DNA of 64,000 nucleotides, taken from NCBI RefSeq assembly GCF_045066735.1, contig NZ_JBISHH010000011.1:62001-126000 (forward strand), read 5' to 3'. Position numbers and translations under genes: made by a program. The DNA is from Algibacter sp045066735 (GTDB lineage Bacteria > Bacteroidota > Bacteroidia > Flavobacteriales > Flavobacteriaceae). Position 1 is the stretch's first letter. Each line of letters begins with the position of its first letter. The notes under the pieces were generated by a model, which had not been told where the DNA came from, did not search any database, and saw only the letters and a list, made by a program, of their open reading frames with translations. This document shows positions 1 through 8,666 of the stretch, piece by piece.

Positions 1-155
1 CCACACCAGTTGGTATAAATATCCATCATAATCTTTTTTGGATTTTTCTTTTGAAGCGTAATAGCTTCTTCTAATGTTAACCATTTAATTTCTTGCGCAC
101 TTACGTAAACCGTGGAAATAAGCGTAAATAAAAACGCGAATGTTATTTTTTTCAT
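1..155 (-). CDS. Thioredoxin-like secreted protein (N-terminal part only)
   Basis: The window opens inside a minus-strand gene whose first 51 codons are visible. They encode a lysine start, a hydrophobic stretch and an S-A cleavage site before QEIKW, so a Sec signal peptide of about 20 residues is likely. The last visible residues, DIYTNWCG, match the first half of a thioredoxin-fold CxxC site as seen in Bacteroidota thioredoxin_7/DUF255 proteins. The protein is therefore probably a periplasmic thiol-disulfide protein. Two further in-frame ATGs upstream (at 161 and 185) make the exact start uncertain; 155 places the lysines at the N terminus. The rest of the gene is outside the window. Confidence 0.7.
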   Translation of the reverse strand, partial: MKKITFAFLFTLISTVYVSAQEIKWLTLEEAITLQKKNPKKIMMDIYTNWC

Positions 156-248
156 TGCCATTAATTTTAATGTATTCAGCTTCATATTAGTTATTTGAAA
201 CCTTTAACTTGTTACAAAAGTAACAAAAGCCGTACCGAACTTACAAAA

Positions 249-271
249 AACGCCCCTAAAAAAGGAGCGTT
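249..271 (-). terminator. Terminator after the POT transporter at 298-2082
   Basis: A 9-bp stem with one mismatch (AACGCCCCT against AGGAGCGTT) lies 27 bases past the stop codon and is followed on the minus strand by a run of T. Confidence 0.7.
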
Positions 272-297
272 CTTATATATTTTAACATTTTATTTTA

Positions 298-2082
298 TTA
301 TCGAACACCATGCATAAGCCTTTTAAGCAATGGATTTAGCACCAATGAAATTAAGGCAAATATTGCGGGAACAATAGTAAATATCAAGAAAAAACTACTT
401 AGAGAATACTCTGCTGTAATCTTATCAATCATGCCTCCCATGGTTCCTGCTGCTTTTTGACCGATAGCAATGGCCAAATACCAAATACCGAACATAAACC
501 CTATCATTCTACCTGGAACCAATTTACTTAAATATGATAACCCTACTGGTGAAATACACAACTCACCCATAGTATGCAATAAGTAAGCTAGTATTAAAAA
601 TACCATACTAACAGATGCTGTTTGCGCGCCTTGAGGAATACCCAATGTTCCAAAAACTAACACACCAAAACCTAAACCTAAAAGCAGTAACCCAATACCA
701 TATTTCATGGCTGCACTCGGGTTATATTTACTTTCCCACCATCTAGAAAATAATGGCGCCAATGTAATAATGAAAAACGAGTTTAAAATCCCGAACCAAG
801 TAGCAGGCACTTCCGTGGTATCTTTACTAAACTCATTATTAATCTTATAATAAACAATGTACCACAGAAACACAAAAGATAAACTTAGAATTATATTAGA
901 CAAAAGTATTTTCTTGTACGTTTTTTTGAAAAGTAAAAGCAAAACATAAGTAATAATAGCCAAAGGACCTACTGTTAATATTAAATCTATTATTTTAAAA
1001 ATAGTAGCAGAACTTCCAGTAAGCGCGCGCTCCGTATAATCTCTTGCAAACAACGTCATAGAACCTAAAGCTTGCTCAAAAGCTGCAAAAAATATAACTG
1101 TGAACACAGCAAAAACTGAAACTGCGATAATTTTATCTCGTACAATTCTAGAATATCTAGAAATACGTGTTATTATTAAATATAAAAATAGAACTAACGC
1201 CGTTAAAACGGTAACACTCGAACCATCTAAACCTCCTAATTTAAAGTTTAGCAAATTAACCTTTCCAATTTTAGAAAGCGGATCGTTAATAAGATACAGA
1301 AAGCCACCTAGTGCAGATAATATTATCAAAACCTTATCTATAGTTGTAAAAGGATTTAACTTCTCAACATGCTCGGTTACATCCTGTTCTTTAGGATTTC
1401 TTTCATTGATATTTTGAGGTAATTCTACTTCATGCACTTTAGATGGTTTTTCTCCAATTTGTCCAAAAAAGTCTTTTGCTAACCAAAACTGAATTAATCC
1501 TAGCAACATAAAAACGCCTGCCAATCCAAAACCATAACTCCAACCAATATTTTCGGCCAAATACCCACAAAGCATCATTCCGAAGAAAGCTCCAGCATTT
1601 ACGCCCATATAGTAAATAGTGTAAGCACCATCTTTTTTAGACTCCTTACCTTTATACATCTCAGAAATCATAGAAGTCATGTTAGGCTTAAAAAAACCAG
1701 TACCTATAATTAATAAGGCCAAACCTAAATACAACGACCAAGGTGTTTCAAAAACCATTGACAAATGCCCAAGCATCATAAAAAAACAACCAATAATAAC
1801 AGCCCATTTATAACCTGTTATTTTATCGGCCACCCATCCACCAACAATAGGTGTTAAATAAAGCATAGAACCATAAGTTCCAATTAAAGCCAAGGCATGC
1901 TCACGAGGCCAATCCCAACCAGGATTTGTACCAAGCATTGGCGCAGTTAAAAACAACACCAAAAGAATACGCATTCCATAGAAAGAAAAACGCTCCCACA
2001 TTTCTGTAAAGAAAATAATAAACAAACCTGCAGGATGCCCTATCACTTTATCTTTAAATAGATTTTCAATATCTGTATTCAT
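298..2082 (-). CDS. Proton-dependent oligopeptide transporter (POT/PTR2 family MFS)
   Basis: This 594-residue inner-membrane protein belongs to the POT (PTR2) family, which imports di- and tripeptides with protons. Near the N terminus it has the family motif ERFSFYG (ExxERFxYYG), and a second hallmark, FFKPNMTSM, lies near residue 130. The profile suggests 12-14 membrane segments. A hydrophilic loop of about 35 residues (near 215-250) is longer than in its neighbour, which partly explains the greater length (594 against 517). It is last in a minus-strand run behind another POT gene and a dipeptidyl peptidase, which fits uptake of the dipeptides that enzyme releases. Exact substrate preference cannot be read from the sequence. 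Confidence 0.93.
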   Translation of the reverse strand: MNTDIENLFKDKVIGHPAGLFIIFFTEMWERFSFYGMRILLVLFLTAPMLGTNPGWDWPREHALALIGTYGSMLYLTPIVGGWVADKITGYKWAVIIGCFFMMLGHLSMVFETPWSLYLGLALLIIGTGFFKPNMTSMISEMYKGKESKKDGAYTIYYMGVNAGAFFGMMLCGYLAENIGWSYGFGLAGVFMLLGLIQFWLAKDFFGQIGEKPSKVHEVELPQNINERNPKEQDVTEHVEKLNPFTTIDKVLIILSALGGFLYLINDPLSKIGKVNLLNFKLGGLDGSSVTVLTALVLFLYLIITRISRYSRIVRDKIIAVSVFAVFTVIFFAAFEQALGSMTLFARDYTERALTGSSATIFKIIDLILTVGPLAIITYVLLLLFKKTYKKILLSNIILSLSFVFLWYIVYYKINNEFSKDTTEVPATWFGILNSFFIITLAPLFSRWWESKYNPSAAMKYGIGLLLLGLGFGVLVFGTLGIPQGAQTASVSMVFLILAYLLHTMGELCISPVGLSYLSKLVPGRMIGFMFGIWYLAIAIGQKAAGTMGGMIDKITAEYSLSSFFLIFTIVPAIFALISLVLNPLLKRLMHGVR

Positions 2083-2113
2083 AAATAGAATATTTAATGG
2101 TTATAATGAAGAA

Positions 2114-2131
2114 AACCCTCAAAAGAGGGTT
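2114..2131 (-). terminator. Intercistronic hairpin between the two POT genes
   Basis: AACCCTC and GAGGGTT form a 7-bp stem with a 4-base loop, in the 59 bases between the two transporter genes. The T tract after it on the minus strand is interrupted, so partial termination or 3-prime end protection is as likely as full termination. It could lower expression of the distal transporter. Confidence 0.5.
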
Positions 2132-2141
2132 ATTTATTTTT

Positions 2142-3695
2142 TTAGTTTTCAGCTAACTCGAAACCTTCAGCTTCATCGTTTTTTAAAATACGCTCACTTT
2201 CTTCTGCTCCGTGAGTTAATCGTTTTAATGGTTTCAAAATTATAATAAATAAAACACCAATTACCACCGTAAACAATACAATACCAGAGAATATATATAG
2301 CTCACCAAACTCACTCGCAGACTCTCCAATAATACCTGCAACTTTATTACCTAAACCAGTAGCAGCAAAATACACACCCATCATTAAAGAAGCATATTTT
2401 ACAGGAGCTAATTTAGTAATAAAAGAAAGCGCAACAGGCGAAATACATAACTCTCCAATGGTATGAAATAAATAAGCAAACACTAACCAAATCATACTAG
2501 AAGAACCCGAATTTTCAAATTCTAAAGCTGCAAATACCATAAAAACAAAACCAAATCCCATAATTATAATACCTAGCGCCATTTTAAATAAAGAAGAAGC
2601 TTCTCCACCTTTAAGTTTTCTTTTCGCCCAAATACCAGCAATAAATGTCGCTAAAAGAATAATAAAACCAGCATTTAAACTTTGAAACATAACAGTTGGC
2701 ACTTCCCAACCTAATAACATTCTATTGGTTTTCGTATCGGTATACAAATTCATTAATCCACCAGCTTGCTCAAAAGCACCCCAGAAAATTATAACCATAA
2801 TGAAAGATAATAATAAAACTACAAAACGATCTTTATATACTTGTGTATCTAAATCTTTATAAATCATCATCAATAAAGATGCTATGGCTGTTAAGAATAA
2901 AAATAACAATCCATATCCCCATCCCATAAAATACCAACCTATTAAAGTTGCAACAAATAAAATACCTGCGAACATTAATTGTTTTGGCGAATTAAATAAC
3001 TCACTATAAAGCTTACCATAAGACACTTCGCTTTCATCATTTGTACTAGGCACAAAATTACCAACTTGAACTAAATATTTTTGACCAGCAATATAGTTTA
3101 TTAAACCTAATAACATAACCACACCTGCTAGACCGAAACCAGCATGCCAACCCCATTTTGCAACAACACCACCAACAATCATGGTTGCTAAAAGCGATCC
3201 CAAGTTAATACCAATATAAAAAATACTAAACCCTTTATCTCGTCTAATATCACCAGCTTTATATAAGCCACCAACCATAGTAGAAATATTGGGCTTTAAT
3301 AATCCTACACCCAAAATAACTAAACCTAAACCTGTGTAAAAAGCCCAAATATCTGTTAATACTAAAACCGCATGCCCTAGACACAAAATTATAGCACCAT
3401 ACAAAACAGCCTTTTTCTGGCCTATAAGTTTATCGGCAATCATCCCTCCCGGGATAGACATCACGTAAACAAGCATAGTATACCACCCATAAAGCGCTAA
3501 AGCTTCTTGGTCGGTCCATGCTAAACCTGCTCCTCTATCATCTCCTGTTGTTTGCGTAGTCATGTATAAAACTAACAGGGCACGCATGCCGTAATAAGAG
3601 AAACGCTCCCACATTTCGGTTAGAAATAAAATATACAATCCTATTGGTTGTCCAAATAATTCTTTTTGATGAGATTGCAATGCTTTTGCTGCCAT
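2142..3695 (-). CDS. Proton-dependent oligopeptide transporter (POT/PTR2 family MFS)
   Basis: This is a second POT-family peptide/proton symporter of 517 residues, a normal length for bacterial members. It has the ERFSYYG motif near residue 31 and the LLKPNIST motif near residue 130, with the same overall membrane pattern as the downstream paralogue. It starts 30 bases after the dipeptidyl peptidase gene stops, so the two are very likely cotranscribed. Family knowledge gives import of di- and tripeptides across the inner membrane. That this transporter takes the products of the upstream peptidase is inference from gene order. The two transporters are clearly diverged from each other, so this is not a recent duplication. 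Confidence 0.93.
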   Translation of the reverse strand: MAAKALQSHQKELFGQPIGLYILFLTEMWERFSYYGMRALLVLYMTTQTTGDDRGAGLAWTDQEALALYGWYTMLVYVMSIPGGMIADKLIGQKKAVLYGAIILCLGHAVLVLTDIWAFYTGLGLVILGVGLLKPNISTMVGGLYKAGDIRRDKGFSIFYIGINLGSLLATMIVGGVVAKWGWHAGFGLAGVVMLLGLINYIAGQKYLVQVGNFVPSTNDESEVSYGKLYSELFNSPKQLMFAGILFVATLIGWYFMGWGYGLLFLFLTAIASLLMMIYKDLDTQVYKDRFVVLLLSFIMVIIFWGAFEQAGGLMNLYTDTKTNRMLLGWEVPTVMFQSLNAGFIILLATFIAGIWAKRKLKGGEASSLFKMALGIIIMGFGFVFMVFAALEFENSGSSSMIWLVFAYLFHTIGELCISPVALSFITKLAPVKYASLMMGVYFAATGLGNKVAGIIGESASEFGELYIFSGIVLFTVVIGVLFIIILKPLKRLTHGAEESERILKNDEAEGFELAEN

Positions 3696-3725
3696 AAACT
3701 TGTTGTTAGTTAGTAATACTATTAG

Positions 3726-5912
3726 TTATTGATTGATTTTATCTCCTAAATTTTCATCTAAAAAGTTAGTCATTTTAGTATATAAATGTAACCTTGTATT
3801 TCCACCATAAATACCGTGGTTTTTATCTGGATAAATACCCCAATCAAATTGTTTATTAGCTTGCACTAAGGCTTCAACTAAGCGCATAGTGTTTTGTACA
3901 TGCACATTATCGTCACCAGAACCATGTATTAAAAGAAAATCACCTTTTAATTTATCAACATGGTTTATAGGTGAATTCTCATCATAACCACTTGCATTCT
4001 CTTGTGGCGTCGTCATGTAACGCTCTGTATAAATAGAATCGTAAAAACGCCAGCTGCTCACCGGAGCTACAGCTATAGCTGTTTTAAAAACATCGTTTCC
4101 TTTAAATAAGCAATTACTACTCATAAAACCACCAAAACTCCATCCCCAAATACCAATGCGTTCAGCGTCGATATAAGGCAAAGCACCAAACTCTTTCGCT
4201 ACAGCGATTTGATCTTCAACTTCATATTTACCCAATTCATTCTGAGTTATCTTTTTAAAAGCAGCACCTTTAAAACCAGTTCCTCGTCCATCAACACAGG
4301 CTACAATATAACCTTTTTGCGCCAATAATTGATACCAATAATCGTTAGAACTTATCCAGCTATTTGCAACTTGTTGAGAACCCGGTCCGGAATATTGAAA
4401 CATTAATAATGGATATTCTTTAGAAGCATCAAAATCAATAGGCTTTACCATCCACATGTTTAAATCATTACCGTTAATGGCAATGGTTCCAAATTCTTTC
4501 CTAGAAATTTTATATTCTGAAAGTTGCTTCGCTAAACCATCATTGTTTTTTATTAACTTAATGACTTTTCCCGAAGTCGCATTATTTAAAGTATATCTTG
4601 GCGGTATTGAGGCATTCGAAAATGTATTTATAAAATATGAAAAATCGGCACTAAAAGCAGCCCCGTTTGTTCCTTCATCTACTGTTAACCTTCTCTTACT
4701 TCTTCCATTTAGCTTTACAGAATACACATCGCGATTAATCGAACCGTTTTCAACCGATTGATAAAAAATAGTTTTAGTTTTTTCATTAAAGCCATAGTAA
4801 TTAGTTACCTCCCAGCTGCCTTTAGTTACTTGGTTTACTAACTCACCTGCTTTACTGTAATGATAAATATGATTGTAACCATCCTTTTCACTCGTCCAAA
4901 TAAAGCTATTATCCTCTAGAAAAGTCAAGTTGTCGGTAACATCAACATAAGCCTTATCAACCTCCTTTAAAAGCACGCTGGTTTTATTGGTTGCCGAATT
5001 ATAAGCTATTAATTCCAAATCGTTTTGATGACGATTTAAAATTTGAGCACTTAAAACATCCGTATCTTTTGTCCATTCCATTCTTGCAATGTACTCAAAA
5101 TTATCACCAACATTTACAGCAGTCGTTTTTGTAGTTTCTAAATTATAAATGTGAAGTGACACTTTAGAATTTGCCTCACCAGCTTTTGGATATTTAAATA
5201 CCTCTTGTGTTTGATAAAGTGCAGTTCCATATATATCCATTGAAAATTCCGGAACATTCGCTTCATCAAATCTTATGTAGGCTATTTGAGTTCCATTTGC
5301 ATTCCAATCGAAAGCACGAACAAAAGCAAACTCTTCTTCGTAAACCCAATCGGTAATACCATTAATAATTTTGTTTTTAACGCCATCGAAAGTAATTTGA
5401 AACGTTTGATTAGAAATTAAATCTTTGACGTATAGGTTATTTTCTTTTGCAAAAGCTATTTTACTTCCGTTAGGGGAAAAAGTAGGCTCTTGTATTTTGT
5501 CTTCAGAGATTAACTGTAAAGACTCGCTTTCTACATTATAAACATAATAATGACCTAATACAGAATGACGAAAAACCGACTCTTCATTAGTTGCTAAAAT
5601 AACCTGACTTTCATCTTTACTAAACGTATAATCTGTAAAGTAATCTACACTTTCCAAATCTGAAGAATTTACTAATGTTTTAACCTTTTCCAAGGTTTTA
5701 TAATCGTAAATATCGATTGAAGTACTGCGCTCTTCTCGATTAAAATTTAATACAGAATACTGCTGACCATTTGCCATGGAATGCAAAGCATCCAGCCTTT
5801 CTGTTCTAAAAGTTCCATTCCATATTTCTTCGAGGGTAATTTCCTTAGTTTGAGCCGATAAAACTGCTGTAAAAAAAAGACAAATCTGAAAGCTGATTCT
5901 TAGGTATTTCAT
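3726..5912 (-). CDS. Dipeptidyl peptidase IV (S9B family)
   Basis: This 728-residue protein has a signal peptide ending near LSAQ, a DPPIV N-terminal beta-propeller (about 60-450), and a C-terminal alpha/beta hydrolase domain. The catalytic triad is visible: Ser592 in GWSFGG, an Asp near 667 in GSGDDN, and His699 in DKNHG. The motif DWVYEEEF carries the double Glu that holds the free amino terminus of substrates in DPP IV, so release of N-terminal dipeptides, often X-Pro, is the likely activity. It should act in the periplasm or at the outer membrane. It heads a run with two peptide transporters. Prolyl tripeptidyl peptidase is a close alternative within the same family. Confidence 0.93.
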   Translation of the reverse strand: MKYLRISFQICLFFTAVLSAQTKEITLEEIWNGTFRTERLDALHSMANGQQYSVLNFNREERSTSIDIYDYKTLEKVKTLVNSSDLESVDYFTDYTFSKDESQVILATNEESVFRHSVLGHYYVYNVESESLQLISEDKIQEPTFSPNGSKIAFAKENNLYVKDLISNQTFQITFDGVKNKIINGITDWVYEEEFAFVRAFDWNANGTQIAYIRFDEANVPEFSMDIYGTALYQTQEVFKYPKAGEANSKVSLHIYNLETTKTTAVNVGDNFEYIARMEWTKDTDVLSAQILNRHQNDLELIAYNSATNKTSVLLKEVDKAYVDVTDNLTFLEDNSFIWTSEKDGYNHIYHYSKAGELVNQVTKGSWEVTNYYGFNEKTKTIFYQSVENGSINRDVYSVKLNGRSKRRLTVDEGTNGAAFSADFSYFINTFSNASIPPRYTLNNATSGKVIKLIKNNDGLAKQLSEYKISRKEFGTIAINGNDLNMWMVKPIDFDASKEYPLLMFQYSGPGSQQVANSWISSNDYWYQLLAQKGYIVACVDGRGTGFKGAAFKKITQNELGKYEVEDQIAVAKEFGALPYIDAERIGIWGWSFGGFMSSNCLFKGNDVFKTAIAVAPVSSWRFYDSIYTERYMTTPQENASGYDENSPINHVDKLKGDFLLIHGSGDDNVHVQNTMRLVEALVQANKQFDWGIYPDKNHGIYGGNTRLHLYTKMTNFLDENLGDKINQ

Positions 5913-6063
5913 TAAAATTGATGTTTATTTCTCATGAGAACGGCAAGTTTAGTGAAAATCCTTTAAAAAAACCATTATATTAACACATAAATAACTTGAA
6001 AAACTCAAGTTCTCGAATAATTATAAGAAGTATATTATCTTTACACCGATAAACAACCAAATT

Positions 6064-7383
6064 ATGAGTAAAACAATTGCTGGATTTTCTAAATTATCAA
6101 AATCTAAAAAAATTGAATGGATTGCAAACACTTATTTTGAAAATGCAGAAAACGCCAAAACAGTATTAAAACAATACTGGAATGATAACGAAAAATTACA
6201 GCAATTACATGATGAGTTTATCGAAAACACCATTAGTAATTACTATTTACCGCTTGGTGTAGCTCCCAATTTCTTAATAAACAATAAGCTATACGCCATA
6301 CCAATGGCCATTGAGGAAAGCTCTGTTGTTGCCGCAGCAAGTAAAGCTGCTAAATTTTGGCTAGATCGTGGTGGCTTTAAAACTACTGTAATTTCGAGCA
6401 CTAAAATTGGACAAGTTCACTTCATGTTCAAAGGTGATTCTAAGAATTTAGATTTATTTTTTAAGGCTATTAAATCGAAACTTATTTCCGATGCAAAGCC
6501 AATTACAAAAAACATGGAAGCCCGTGGTGGTGGTATTTTAGACATAGAGTTACGCGATAAGACCACAGATATCGAAGATTACTACCAACTGCATGTTTCT
6601 TTCGAAACATTAGATGCTATGGGTGCTAATTTTATAAACTCATGCTTAGAGCACTTTGCAAAAACATTTAAACATGAAGCTTTACAATTTAAAAGTTTTT
6701 CGGAAGAAGAAAAACACATAGAAATTGTAATGAGTATACTATCTAACTATGTTCCCAATTGTTTGGTACGTGCCGAAGTAAGTTGTAATGTTGAAGATTT
6801 AACTGAAAACAAAACCATTTCTGGGAAAGCTTTCGCTGAAAAATTTGTGCGTGCCGTTAATATTGCAGAAATAGAACCCTACAGAGCAGTAACACATAAC
6901 AAAGGTATTATGAATGGTATTGATGCCGTTGTTCTTGCTACAGGTAACGATTTTAGAGCTGTGGAAGCTGGCGTGCATGCTTATGCCGCAAAAAACGGCA
7001 AATATAGCAGCTTATCTCATGCTAAAATAGAAAATGGCATATTTACCTTTTGGATGGAGATTCCACTAGCATTAGGCACCGTTGGCGGTCTTACAGGTTT
7101 ACACCCTTTAGTAAAACTAGCTTTAGAATTATTACACAAACCATCGGCAAAAGAATTAATGCAAATTGTAGCAGTTGCTGGTTTAGCTCAAAATTTTGCA
7201 GCCTTACGCTCTCTCACGACAACAGGAATTCAACAAGGACACATGAAAATGCACCTGATGAATATTTTAAACCAGTTTGAAGCTACCGATGCTGAAAAAG
7301 TAATATTAGTTGAACATTTTGCAAACAACCCAGTAAGCCATAGCGCTGTTGTAGATGCTATCAATAATTTAAGAAAGGAATAG
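6064..7383 (+). CDS. mvaA: Hydroxymethylglutaryl-CoA reductase, class II
   Basis: The 439-residue product matches class II HMG-CoA reductases, which interconvert HMG-CoA and mevalonate. Visible motifs are the catalytic Glu region IEESSVVAAASKAAKFW (near residue 84), DAMGAN, GNDFRAVEAG, and the catalytic His in GIQQGHMKMH. Class II enzymes were first known as degradative, but in Flavobacteriaceae this enzyme most likely supplies mevalonate for isoprenoids, because mevalonate kinase and diphosphomevalonate decarboxylase genes lie at 47.6-49.6 kb. It is a single plus-strand gene, divergent from the dipeptidyl peptidase gene and convergent with the ubiquitin-like gene. Cofactor preference (NADH or NADPH) cannot be read with confidence. 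Confidence 0.93.
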   Translation: MSKTIAGFSKLSKSKKIEWIANTYFENAENAKTVLKQYWNDNEKLQQLHDEFIENTISNYYLPLGVAPNFLINNKLYAIPMAIEESSVVAAASKAAKFWLDRGGFKTTVISSTKIGQVHFMFKGDSKNLDLFFKAIKSKLISDAKPITKNMEARGGGILDIELRDKTTDIEDYYQLHVSFETLDAMGANFINSCLEHFAKTFKHEALQFKSFSEEEKHIEIVMSILSNYVPNCLVRAEVSCNVEDLTENKTISGKAFAEKFVRAVNIAEIEPYRAVTHNKGIMNGIDAVVLATGNDFRAVEAGVHAYAAKNGKYSSLSHAKIENGIFTFWMEIPLALGTVGGLTGLHPLVKLALELLHKPSAKELMQIVAVAGLAQNFAALRSLTTTGIQQGHMKMHLMNILNQFEATDAEKVILVEHFANNPVSHSAVVDAINNLRKE

Positions 7384-7425
7384 ATTAAAAAAATCACCTA
7401 GATATTTTCAATATAAAGGAGTTAT

Positions 7426-7950
7426 TTATTCTTTCAAGAAACGTAATGACTCTTCGTTTTTAAAATTCAATACATAAAACCCTTTATCTAAACTTTGAAT
7501 ATTAATTCTATTTTTACTACTAGAAACAAACCCTTCCTGAATTCTTTGCCCTAACACATTAATAATACGGTACGCTTTAATTTCCTTTAAATTAGAAATA
7601 GAAATATAATTTTTAGCAGGTACTGGATATACAGATAATTTACGCTCTACATTAGCTAAATTATTTACTGACAATGTAGACGACTCTAAAAATAAAGTAG
7701 ATTCTTTTTGAATATTATAATCAGCTAACGTACGTCCATCTTGTAAAGTCTGCCCATTATATTTTATAACTTGTTCATTTGGAGGTATACCTTCCTTATC
7801 TTGAATCTTTGCCTTTACATTATCAATAGTATCATTAGCTTCAACATCTAAAGTAATAGTTTTACTATCGCTAACTTTAACAAAAATTTGCATCGCCATA
7901 ACATTTAAAGACAAAAACAGACATGCAATTAAAGCGTACTTTTTCTTCAT
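7426..7950 (-). CDS. Secreted ubiquitin-domain protein with T9SS type A sorting domain
   Basis: This 174-residue protein has three parts. Residues 1-19 are a Sec signal peptide ending V-M-A. Residues 20-88 are a ubiquitin domain: by hand alignment 49 of ubiquitin positions 1-69 are identical, including MQIFVK, NVKAKIQDKEGIPP and DYNIQKESTL. Residues about 99-174 are a T9SS type A sorting domain (VYPVPAKNYISI, later GFYVLNF, ending RFLKE). The predicted cut leaves ubiquitin Met1 as the new N terminus. Lys6, 11, 27, 29, 33 and 63 are kept; Lys48 is Gln. The Leu8/Ile44/Val70 patch is Ser/Lys/Glu and the Gly-Gly tail is absent, so ordinary conjugation is unlikely. The gene lies 76 bases after a HAD gene, downstream of a PorP/SprF-OmpA set. 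Export to the surface or medium is likely; its role is unknown. Confidence 0.93.
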   Translation of the reverse strand: MKKKYALIACLFLSLNVMAMQIFVKVSDSKTITLDVEANDTIDNVKAKIQDKEGIPPNEQVIKYNGQTLQDGRTLADYNIQKESTLFLESSTLSVNNLANVERKLSVYPVPAKNYISISNLKEIKAYRIINVLGQRIQEGFVSSSKNRINIQSLDKGFYVLNFKNEESLRFLKE

Positions 7951-8026
7951 AGATATATTTTTAATAGAATTAGTTTTTTTATTCTCATAACAAAGTTTTT
8001 TTTAACCTCATGCAACGAAAAGATTT

Positions 8027-8662
8027 TTAAATCATTTTTAAGAGTTTACTCATACTATCAAAAGTTTGGGTCGCTTCATCTTTCAATTGATTGTTATAAT
8101 CGTGTTCTACATAACCAAAAACATCAAATCCACCTGCTTTTGCTGCGCGAACTCCAGATATGCTATCTTCAATTACAACACATTCTTCCGGCATAAACCC
8201 CATAGTTTCGGCTGCCCATAAAAACACAGCTGGATCTGGTTTCCACTTTTGCAACTTGTAACAACTAAATATTTTGTTTTCAAAAAAAGGAAGTAATCCT
8301 GTGAGACCCAAATTAAGTTCAATTTTATCTTCTGGCCCGCTTGAAGCTACACAAAAAGGAATCTCTAGATTTTCAATTACATTTTTAACCCCTTTAACAG
8401 GCTTCATATCCTTTTTAAAAGCTTCAAAACTGCGTTGTCTATAATCGCTTTCTAACGAGTCTGGAAGTTCTTTTTGAGCAAGCTCAGTAATCATCTGTTT
8501 GCAAGCTGTAAAGAAACTACCTTTAAAATGTTTCATTCCATAATTTAAATCAATATTGGCACCATATTCATTGGCTATATCAACTAATACTTGAATGCTT
8601 ACCGGTTCGCTATCGACCAAAACACCATCGCAATCAAAAATGACACATTTATATTTTTTCAT
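8027..8662 (-). CDS. HAD-superfamily phosphatase (beta-phosphoglucomutase-like)
   Basis: The 211-residue cytoplasmic protein is a HAD subfamily IA hydrolase. Motif I is FDCDGVLVDSEP, with the nucleophile and acid-base Asp residues; motif II is VASSG; the conserved Lys lies in KWKPDP; motif III is VIEDSISGVRAAKAG. The cap after motif I is helical, as in phosphoglycolate phosphatases and beta-phosphoglucomutases. I chose the ATG at 8662 because it starts directly before the motif I strand and falls 4 bases after the upstream stop; a longer version would overlap the OmpA gene. The substrate, probably a small sugar phosphate, cannot be told. It sits between the OmpA gene and the ubiquitin-like gene. 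Confidence 0.85.
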   Translation of the reverse strand: MKKYKCVIFDCDGVLVDSEPVSIQVLVDIANEYGANIDLNYGMKHFKGSFFTACKQMITELAQKELPDSLESDYRQRSFEAFKKDMKPVKGVKNVIENLEIPFCVASSGPEDKIELNLGLTGLLPFFENKIFSCYKLQKWKPDPAVFLWAAETMGFMPEECVVIEDSISGVRAAKAGGFDVFGYVEHDYNNQLKDEATQTFDSMSKLLKMI

Positions 8663-8666
8663 AAAC

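Noticed and set aside
7921..7950. Lipoprotein signal in the ubiquitin-like protein (LIAC, Cys10)
   Set aside because: The hydrophobic stretch before Cys10 is too short for a lipoprotein signal and a good signal peptidase I site lies at residue 19.
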